The position numbers and the translations under genes are program-made. Positions 1 through 5,224 of a DNA stretch of 5,224 bases are shown piece by piece. The stretch lies in assembly GCA_018266965.1 (NCBI GenBank), contig JAFDZJ010000461.1, positions 1-5,224 on the forward strand, given 5' to 3'. This stretch comes from Bacteroidota bacterium (GTDB lineage Bacteria; Bacteroidota; Bacteroidia; Flavobacteriales; Weeksellaceae). The notes beneath the pieces were generated by a model, which saw only the letters and a program-made list of their open reading frames with translations, was not told the origin of the DNA and ran no database searches. Position 1 is the first letter of the stretch, and the number at the start of each line of letters is the position of its first letter.

Positions 1-3000
1 ATGAACAAGGTTATCTGCTTGGTATTATTGATGTTATTACTCATAACACTTGCCATATATTCGGCAGGATAATTGGCTTTCAGATAGGCGGTTTGATAAG
101 CAATAAGTGCATAGCAAGTAGAGTGAGATTTGTTGAAAGCATATTCGGCAAATGCCTCCCAATCTTTCCATATCTTATTGAGCTTTTCTTCGTCCAAATT
201 ATTTTTCCTACCACCTTCTATGAAAAGAGGAAACATTTTGTCCAGTACATCTTTTTGTTTTTTACCCATTGCTTTCCTAAGATTGTCGGCTTGTCCTTTG
301 GTAAAATTGGCAAGTTTTTGACTGAGCAACATTACTTGTTCCTGATAAACTGTAATTCCGTAGGTTTCTTTCAGGTATTCCTCATTTTCGGGTAGGTCAT
401 ATTCAATTTCTTCAATACCGTGTTTTCTATTAATAAAATTGGGAATGTATTTTATAGGACCCGGTCTGTACAAGGCATTCATAGCAATTAAATCTGCAAA
501 AGCCGTAGGTTTCAGCTCTCGCATATACTTTTGCATTCCAGGACTTTCATATTGGAAAATTCCAATGGTTTTTCCTTCTTTGAAAAGCTGATAGGTTTTG
601 GCATCGTCTAAAGGTATTTTGTCTGGGTCAATGGAGGTACCGTGTCTATCTTCAATTAGCCTTATAGCATGTTTGATGATGGTAAGAGTCCGAAGTCCCA
701 GGAAATCCATTTTCAGAAGTCCTGCACTTTCTGCAACCGAGTTATCAAATTGAGAGACCAATATATCCGAGTCTTTTGCAGCGGTAGTAATAGGTACCAG
801 ATTAGAAATATCTTCCGGCGTGATAATAACTCCACAAGCATGGATTCCGGTATTTCTTATACAGCCTTCCATTTTTTGTGCAGAAGCCAATACTTGGTGT
901 CTTTCATCTTGCTCATTTTCCAGAATGGATTTCATTTCATCTACTAGGACTTTGTCTTCGTCTGCAAGTTTATCATATTTTGCAAGAGCTTTAGCAATGT
1001 TCATACCCGGAGCAGGAGGTATTAGTTTGGCAATATTATTGGTATCGGCAATAGAAACATCTAACACTCTACCTGCATCTTTTATGGCAGATTTCCCACC
1101 CAAAACGGAGTAAGTAATAATTTGTGCCACATTCATTTTACCATATTTTTCCACTACCCATTTTATGATTTTATCCCTTCCTTCATCGTCAAAATCTATA
1201 TCAATATCCGGCATGGAAACCCTTTCCGGATTTAGGAATCTTTCGAAAAGCAAATCGTATTTTATGGGATCAACATTGGTAATACCGATACAATAAGCAA
1301 CAGCGGATCCCGCAGCAGAACCTCTTCCTGGTCCTACCCAAACTCCCATTTTTTTTGCTTCGTTGCAGAAATCTTGTACAATAAGAAAATATCCCGGATA
1401 ACCGGTATTGGCTATTACCGACAATTCAAAATCCAACCTTTCTTCTATTTCGGGAGTAATTTCGTCATATTTTTCTTTGGCACCTTTGTAAGTGAGATGT
1501 CTTAAAAAAGCATTTTCTCCTCGTTTTCCTCCATCTAATTTATCCTGATTATCTTGAAACTCTTCCGGAATATCAAAGGCTGGCAACAAGACATCTCTTT
1601 TCAAAGGATAAGGTTCGAAATTTTTCAAAAACTCTGAATATGCTTCAAAGGCTTCAGGATAATTTTGAAAAGTTTTCTGAATTTCTTCTCTGTTTTTGAT
1701 GTAGTATTCATGAGAGGAAAGACCTCTTCTTCTACCAAAACCTTTTCCTACTTCGGTAGAAAGTTTTTCTCCATCTTTTATACAAGAAACAATATCTTGT
1801 ATATTGGCATCGGAAGGAGAAGTGTAGTAAGTTTCGTTTTGTGCCAATACCTTTACCTTATATTTATCTGCCCATTTCAGCAATATACTATTGACAAATT
1901 CTTCCTCTGGCAACTCATGATTTTGAATTTGCACAAAGAAATCATCACCAAAAGTTTCTTTCCACCATAGGAAAAGTTCCTCTCCTTTTTGTTCGCCATA
2001 CTCCAATATTGTAGAAGGAATATCTCCTGCAATACCAGAAGTGAGAGCGATAATGTTTTCTTTGTATTCCGCAATCATTTGTCTAGAAACCCTAGGAACC
2101 CCAAAGTAAAAACCATTGAGAAAACCCAAACTGGAGAGCTTGGAAAGATTTTTGTAACCTTTTGCATTTTTTGCCAGAAGGACTACTTGTGTCCTTCTGT
2201 CCGGATCATCTTTGGTAAATTGTTTCTGCTCCGGTCGGTCGGAAATATAAAATTCTGAACCTAGTATTGGTATTAGTGGTTTTTTCTCCAAAGTTGCAAT
2301 ATCTTCAGGAGATTTTCCGTTTTTTACATTCGCTTCTTCTTGTTTTTTTTGAAGAGTATAATTGTATTTTTCAACTTCCGAAACAAATTTGAAAGCTCCC
2401 ATCATATTTCCCAAATCTACCAATCCTACTGCTGGAAAATTTTGTTCACCGGCAATTTGCACAAGACTGCTAAGGCTGGTAGTTGCTTGTAAAGATGAAA
2501 AAATAGAGTGATTATAAAAATTAAAATAATCGCCCAATTCTATATCCGACGCATCTTCGGTATTGGATTGTTGTGTTCTTTTGATGCCTTCTACCTGTCT
2601 TCTTACGACAATGTCGAATGGTGCAATTGGATTTTTATGAAACTCTTGGTATTTTTCTAGGATTTCCTTTGATATTTTTAAAGTTTCAATCGGTATGATG
2701 TTAATCCTCATCATTTCGAAAAATACTTGTGCAGTGGCGTTCACATCGGCGGCTGCATTGTGAGCTTCATCAAATTTTTTATGATAGAGTTTTTCGTATA
2801 GTTCTGTAAGTTTTGGGCTTTTGTATTTTCCAGCTTTTCCTCCGGGCAATTGGCAGAAATCCGTTCCCAACAACATAGTATCAGCAGAAGGAAGGTTTTC
2901 CAAAGGATTATTAATTTTTTTTCTGAAAAATTCTGCACCTATAATATTGTAATCGAAAATAATATTGTGTCCTGCTCCTACCTTAGCTTTTTGGACAACG

Positions 3001-3266
3001 GTTGCAAATTCCAATAATATTTCTTGCAAATCTCTACCTTGTTCGTGAGCCATTTGAGTGGTTATTCCGTGTACTTTGGTAACATTGAAGGGAATGTCGT
3101 AACCTTCCGGCTTTATGATATAGTCCTGGTTTTCTAACAAGTTACCGTTGTCATCATGCAATTGCCAAGCAATTTGCACCATTCTGGGCCAATTGTCAGA
3201 ATCCGAGATTGGTGCATTGAAGTTTTTGGGCAAACCTGTGGTTTCGGTATCAAAAATAAGGTACAT
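1..3266 (-). CDS. dnaE: DNA polymerase III alpha subunit with fused N-terminal proofreading exonuclease (C-terminus beyond window)
   Basis: This is the replicative DNA polymerase catalytic subunit. The ATG at 3266 opens MYLIFDTETTG, and 1088 codons run to the left edge with landmark motifs in one frame throughout. Residues 1 to about 190 form a DEDDh exonuclease of the DnaQ/epsilon type: D6 and E8 in DTET, D105 in HNIIFDYN, and H169 and D174 in HNAAAD. A PHP domain follows from about residue 245, with most metal-ligand positions changed (YNHS 251-254, VDLGN 283-287, NETYY 477-481, Q490). The polymerase core has PGRGSAAGS (646-654), PDIDIDF (686-692) and KMDFLG (852-857), which together carry the three expected catalytic aspartates. 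The visible end, FNKSHSTCYALIAYQTAYLK and onward, is the fingers region. Flavobacterial homologues recalled are about 1500 residues, so roughly 400 residues (the helix-hairpin-helix and OB regions) are missing here. The start matches homologues. No Shine-Dalgarno is evident, which is usual in this phylum. Identification is very secure. Confidence 0.97.
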   Translation of the reverse strand, partial: MYLIFDTETTGLPKNFNAPISDSDNWPRMVQIAWQLHDDNGNLLENQDYIIKPEGYDIPFNVTKVHGITTQMAHEQGRDLQEILLEFATVVQKAKVGAGHNIIFDYNIIGAEFFRKKINNPLENLPSADTMLLGTDFCQLPGGKAGKYKSPKLTELYEKLYHKKFDEAHNAAADVNATAQVFFEMMRINIIPIETLKISKEILEKYQEFHKNPIAPFDIVVRRQVEGIKRTQQSNTEDASDIELGDYFNFYNHSIFSSLQATTSLSSLVQIAGEQNFPAVGLVDLGNMMGAFKFVSEVEKYNYTLQKKQEEANVKNGKSPEDIATLEKKPLIPILGSEFYISDRPEQKQFTKDDPDRRTQVVLLAKNAKGYKNLSKLSSLGFLNGFYFGVPRVSRQMIAEYKENIIALTSGIAGDIPSTILEYGEQKGEELFLWWKETFGDDFFVQIQNHELPEEEFVNSILLKWADKYKVKVLAQNETYYTSPSDANIQDIVSCIKDGEKLSTEVGKGFGRRRGLSSHEYYIKNREEIQKTFQNYPEAFEAYSEFLKNFEPYPLKRDVLLPAFDIPEEFQDNQDKLDGGKRGENAFLRHLTYKGAKEKYDEITPEIEERLDFELSVIANTGYPGYFLIVQDFCNEAKKMGVWVGPGRGSAAGSAVAYCIGITNVDPIKYDLLFERFLNPERVSMPDIDIDFDDEGRDKIIKWVVEKYGKMNVAQIITYSVLGGKSAIKDAGRVLDVSIADTNNIAKLIPPAPGMNIAKALAKYDKLADEDKVLVDEMKSILENEQDERHQVLASAQKMEGCIRNTGIHACGVIITPEDISNLVPITTAAKDSDILVSQFDNSVAESAGLLKMDFLGLRTLTIIKHAIRLIEDRHGTSIDPDKIPLDDAKTYQLFKEGKTIGIFQYESPGMQKYMRELKPTAFADLIAMNALYRPGPIKYIPNFINRKHGIEEIEYDLPENEEYLKETYGITVYQEQVMLLSQKLANFTKGQADNLRKAMGKKQKDVLDKMFPLFIEGGRKNNLDEEKLNKIWKDWEAFAEYAFNKSHSTCYALIAYQTAYLKANYPAEYMASVMSNNINNTKQITLF

Positions 3267-3464
3267 AATGGAGGTAGAATTTTGGTAAATTTAAAGGAAT
3301 ATTTCTTAAAAAAAAAATCTCAAGTTGTTGTTCATTTGATAATAAATTTTAGGACAAATTTTATTTTGATGAATATAAAATGTGGTTTAATCTAAAATAA
3401 AAAAAGACTATATTTCTTGTACCTCAACTTAATCAAATTAATTTTTTAGATTTACGCTATTATA
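3267..3464. other. AT-rich leader upstream of dnaE
   Basis: This short gene-free stretch lies immediately upstream of dnaE, which is read leftward, so its promoter should be here or in the repeat block beyond. The sequence is very AT-rich with several A/T runs, including ten consecutive A at 3308-3317. Searching the minus strand for the Bacteroidota -7 element TAnnTTTG, I find only TAAAATTTG at 3355-3363, which has one base too many between TA and TTTG and no convincing -33 TTTG partner. No ribosome-binding site, riboswitch or coding frame is visible. Confidence 0.4.
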
Positions 3465-3542
3465 CTTTTGGTTATTGCATTTTTTTGAAATTGATGATAT
3501 TACAAATCTTGTTCTTTTGCCTTGAAGCAAAAGAACCAAAAG
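3465..3542. repeat. Nested inverted repeats (perfect 10-bp hairpin)
   Basis: GTTCTTTTGC at 3511-3520 and GCAAAAGAAC at 3527-3536 are exact reverse complements around a 6-base loop, CTTGAA. A second pair, CTTTTGGTT at 3465-3473 and AACCAAAAG at 3534-3542, is also exact and overlaps the right arm of the first by three bases, so the two pairings compete. Neither strand has a T-run directly after the stem, so it does not look like an intrinsic terminator. From memory, very similar GTTCTTTTGCCTTGA palindromes are scattered between genes in Flavobacteriia, which suggests the end of a dispersed intergenic repeat. That identification is recall rather than a search. Confidence 0.6.
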
Positions 3543-3584
3543 TTGCCTCTCTATTTTATATTTTTTTTAAATAGAATCGGCGAA
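3543..3584 (+). repeat. Direct repeat copy 1 (TTGCCTC ... GAATCGGCGAA)
   Basis: This 42-base unit starts with TTGCCTC, passes through a T-rich centre with eight T in a row, and ends in GAATCGGCGAA. A second, shorter copy lies at 3690-3724 with identical ends and a centre seven bases shorter. The two copies are in the same orientation, about 147 bases apart start to start. The unit follows directly after the hairpin at 3511-3536 and lies just outside the left arm of the long inverted repeat. Confidence 0.7.
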
Positions 3585-3590
3585 TGTTAT

Positions 3591-3788
3591 TTCAAGACTT
3601 GGAATCAGAAGCTAAAAAATGAAATAAAAATCTAAAATTTCCAAACTTGCCCCATCGTTTTATCCATCGCTTGCTCAAACACTGGAAATTTGCCTCAGTA
3701 TTTTTTTTCAAAGGAATCGGCGAAACTTCGTTTTCTTAACGATTTATATTTCATTTTTCTTAACGCTTCTGCTTCCGAAGTCCTTTAA
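3591..3788. repeat. Long imperfect inverted repeat (foldback element)
   Basis: The left arm (3591-3632) and right arm (3741-3788) are reverse complements apart from a few small gaps and mismatches. The best blocks are GGAATCAGAAGC (3601-3612) against GCTTCTGCTTCC (3765-3776), 11 of 12 paired, and AAAAATGAAAT (3615-3625) against ATTTCATTTTT (3748-3758), perfect, with pairing continuing inward for 13 of 14 positions from ATGAAATA. The loop of about 108 bases contains the second GAATCGGCGAA unit. TTTTCTTAACG also occurs twice, at 3731-3741 and 3755-3765. There is no coding frame inside. It resembles a non-autonomous, foldback or MITE-like intergenic repeat. I see no target-site duplication and cannot name a family. 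Confidence 0.65.
3690..3724 (+). repeat. Direct repeat copy 2 (TTGCCTC ... GAATCGGCGAA)
   Basis: This is the second copy of the unit at 3543-3584: TTGCCTC, a run of eight T, then GAATCGGCGAA, 35 bases in all. It sits within the loop of the long inverted repeat. The identical ends and length-variable, T-rich centre indicate duplication followed by slippage or decay. Confidence 0.7.
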
Positions 3789-3876
3789 AATACCTTGATA
3801 CTTTTAATCATTTTTGAATTTTGATTGAGATAACCCAGCACATCAAAATAAAATTTGCCCCGAATATATCGGTTGA

Positions 3877-4173
3877 GAACTTTTACCTGTACAAACTACA
3901 ATCATTTATGTCAACGAAGCTGATGTTTTGAATGTTGCTTTATTTGGAATAACAGCAAAACAATGGAGGGAAGCAAACCCCGACTTGAAAGGTAATATCC
4001 GAGACTACGCAACAATCAACGAACTGATTTGATTATCGAATATGGAAAACCTGAACGCTGTTTTCATCAACGAGAAAATTCCACAAAAAGAACGATTGAT
4101 AAAACTGAATAAAATAGCAATCCAACAAATGAGCATTCTACAAGAGTTTGAAAAACGGAAACTATTGAAATAA
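3877..4173 (+). pseudogene. C-terminal remnant of a KilA-N domain protein, interrupted by TGA
   Basis: The plus-strand frame reads YVNEADVLNVALFG, then TAKQWREANPDLKGNIRDYA, a TGA at 4030-4032, then LSNMENLNAVFINEKIP and a C-terminal helix ending KRKLLK before TAA at 4171-4173. From memory, this matches the conserved C-terminal part of KilA-N family proteins of Bacteroidota, which are phage-like, presumed DNA-binding proteins common in accessory regions. Some 51 codons precede the TGA and 46 follow it. The same frame is closed upstream by TGA at 3874-3876, there is no in-frame start codon, and the N-terminal KilA-N domain (well over 100 residues in relatives) is absent. Relatives often have Cys where the TGA lies (LICLSNMEN), so a single TGT or TGC to TGA change explains it. 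The protein sequence remains well conserved otherwise, suggesting fairly recent decay. It is not expected to be functional. Confidence 0.8.
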
Positions 4174-4541
4174 CAAAAAAAATTTGCCAACGCTTTTGGT
4201 GACACATTTGCAATTACTCACGATTTACTATTATAGATTGGGTGTTCATGATCTTCGTTTCGCACAAGCCAACTGCACAATCCCAAAATCGCAAAACAGC
4301 CACCAATCCAAAGCACCACGGAGCGAATAAACCAAACACAATGAAAGAAGGATCATCGCATAACAAGCGGTTTGAACGCAAGCAGGGGTTAATTACTCCG
4401 TATGAAATTTTGTGCTATATTTGAAGTTTGGTTCTCACAGAGTATAAGTTTTATTTGCGAAAGTTATTATTCAACAACAAAATACTATATACAACAAGAA
4501 TGGTATTCACACTTTTCTACTCAAAGTTTTTTTAATATTTT
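4174..4541. other. Gene-free stretch between KilA-N remnant and receptor gene
   Basis: No convincing gene is present in these 368 bases. The left two-thirds has unusual composition (see the C-rich tract at 4251-4340) and ends with CATAACAAGCGGTTTGAACG around 4359-4378. The right third, from about 4420, is plain AT-rich DNA and forms the 3' flank of the leftward receptor gene. I find no stem-loop followed by a T-run that would serve as a terminator for that gene. A 60-codon plus-strand frame at 4242-4424 is composition-driven, with no recognisable family or start signal. Confidence 0.5.
4251..4340 (+). other. C-rich, G-poor non-coding tract
   Basis: By hand count these 90 bases contain 31 C and 11 G (about 47% GC), against a visibly lower GC content in the flanking DNA. 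The plus strand is dominated by A and C, with repeated short phrases such as CAAAGCACCAC, CAATCC and GCACAA. No long open frame with family resemblance crosses it. Similar strings (CGCACAAGCCAA, GCAAAACAGCCACC) are familiar to me from intergenic DNA of other Flavobacteriia, so it may be a fragment of an acquired or dispersed non-coding element. This is inference. Confidence 0.4.
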
Positions 4542-5224
4542 CTAAAAAGAAAAGTTCAGATTAAGATAAAAATTCCTTCCGGGTCTTGGGATTTTATTCC
4601 AATCGGAATAGGTAGAATAATAGGTGTCGAAGATGTTTTCTACTCCTATTTTTGTTAAAATCCTGTAGTTTTCCCATTTCATTAAGTAACCTATATTGGC
4701 ATTGAGTATGGCATACGCCGGGGTTTCGGATTCGCCATAGATTGCTGCAAATTTATTTTGTTTGGCATTTCCGATTAGAGAAATTTCTGTACTAAACGAT
4801 TTTTTTTCAAAAGCCAAGGCTGTTCTGTACGCAATTGGACTGATATATGGGAGTGGATTATTGTTCATGTCCTCACCTTGATTGTAGGTAAGTTGTCCAG
4901 TCCATTTCAGGTTTTCATTCATCTTTGTTTCAAGGTTTAATCCAATATTGACAATGTGTGCTCTTTCCAAAGCGGAATACATTTTCACCCCTTTTGCACC
5001 AATAGTCATTGGTATTGCATTTTGTAAAACTTGACCCACGATATAGTTTTGAATATTGAAATAAGAAGCATTTAATTTTGCTGAGAAAGCTGAGGTTTTT
5101 AATCCAAAAAAAGCATTGGCTTCAAGCGAAGATTCATTTTTCAGAAAAGGATTTCCTATATAATCATATTTTTCTGCCGAATTGAAAAGGTAAAATCCAT
5201 AACCTTCGGATACCGATGGAGCTC
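4542..5224 (-). CDS. TonB-dependent outer-membrane receptor, C-terminal part (N-terminus beyond window)
   Basis: The frame is open at the right edge and gives 226 residues ending at TAG (4542-4544). It is the last third or so of a TonB-dependent transporter, an outer-membrane beta-barrel that imports scarce ligands using TonB energy. Family marks are APSVSEGYGFYLFN (1-14), the GNPFLKNES turn (23-31), alternating amphipathic strands, GVENIFDTYYSTYSDW (193-208), PGRN (214-217) and a final strand FYLNLNFSF ending in Phe, the usual signal for barrel assembly by the Bam complex. The signal peptide, plug domain and TonB box would lie off the window, so the ligand cannot be assigned; siderophore, haem, cobalamin and metal ions are all possible. 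The GTG at 5039-5037 is an internal codon, not the start, because homologous sequence continues upstream of it. The frame has no interruptions. Confidence 0.93.
   Translation of the reverse strand, partial: APSVSEGYGFYLFNSAEKYDYIGNPFLKNESSLEANAFFGLKTSAFSAKLNASYFNIQNYIVGQVLQNAIPMTIGAKGVKMYSALERAHIVNIGLNLETKMNENLKWTGQLTYNQGEDMNNNPLPYISPIAYRTALAFEKKSFSTEISLIGNAKQNKFAAIYGESETPAYAILNANIGYLMKWENYRILTKIGVENIFDTYYSTYSDWNKIPRPGRNFYLNLNFSF

Noticed and set aside
93..395. Plus-strand frames inside the dnaE region (93-395, 669-947, 820-1113, 1665-1970, 1989-2258, 3156-3395)
   Set aside because: They lie opposite the dnaE coding frame (3156-3395 only partly), have low-complexity, Phe/Ser-rich translations and match no family.
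1877..2074. Minus-strand frames at 1877-2074 and 2741-2938
   Set aside because: They are in a different frame within the dnaE coding sequence, whose own frame is continuous and carries all family motifs.
3463..3470. TACTTTTG, matching the Bacteroidota -7 element TAnnTTTG on the plus strand
   Set aside because: There is no TTTG or TTG at the expected distance upstream and no rightward gene to drive; chance matches are likely in AT-rich DNA.
3511..3536. Intrinsic terminator
   Set aside because: The stem is perfect but no T-run follows it on either strand, and no gene ends nearby.
4005..4205. 66-codon minus-strand frame
   Set aside because: It is antisense to the KilA-N remnant, which has clear family resemblance on the plus strand; this frame has none.
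4356..4396. Integron attC-like site or integrase attachment site around CATAACAAGCGGTTTGAACG
   Set aside because: It has a superficial AAC and purine-rich look, but I could not find the paired inverted core sites or an associated integrase or cassette gene.
4242..4424. 60-codon plus-strand frame starting MFMIFVSHK
   Set aside because: It coincides with the C-rich tract, is rich in Lys, Asn, Pro and Thr as expected from A/C-rich DNA, and shows no family, domain or start signal.
4542..5039. Receptor fragment as a stand-alone 165-residue protein starting at the GTG
   Set aside because: The same frame continues upstream to the window edge with clear TonB-dependent receptor sequence, so the GTG is an internal valine codon.

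Overview
The window looks like chromosomal DNA of a low-GC member of the Bacteroidota, class Flavobacteriia. The gene content and wording of the proteins fit the Chryseobacterium/Riemerella/Elizabethkingia group (Weeksellaceae) best. This rests on recalled family resemblance: a DNA polymerase III alpha subunit with a fused proofreading domain at its N-terminus, an A-rich leader without a clear Shine-Dalgarno sequence, and a flavobacterial-type TonB-dependent receptor.

Layout. Positions 1-3266 (minus strand) hold the first 1088 codons of dnaE, open at the left edge, with all landmark motifs in one uninterrupted frame. Positions 3267-4541 are a 1.27-kb stretch with no intact gene. It begins with a plain AT-rich leader for dnaE (3267-3464). 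Next comes a block of structured repeats (3465-3788): a perfect 10-bp hairpin, a duplicated motif ending in GAATCGGCGAA, and a long imperfect inverted repeat with arms of about 42 and 48 bases. After that lies the C-terminal remnant of a KilA-N family gene on the plus strand, broken by an in-frame TGA and lacking its N-terminal domain (3877-4173). A C-rich, G-poor tract follows at about 4251-4340, then unremarkable AT-rich DNA. Positions 4542-5224 (minus strand) hold the last 226 codons of a TonB-dependent outer-membrane receptor, open at the right edge.

The two real genes have no evident functional link: one is the replicative polymerase, the other an outer-membrane nutrient transporter. Both point left and are separated by what reads as a scar region of dispersed repeats and decayed accessory DNA. 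I see no new defence, CRISPR, RNA or mobile system. The points most worth a second look are the foldback repeat block, the KilA-N remnant, and the erosion of the metal-binding PHP motifs in the polymerase.
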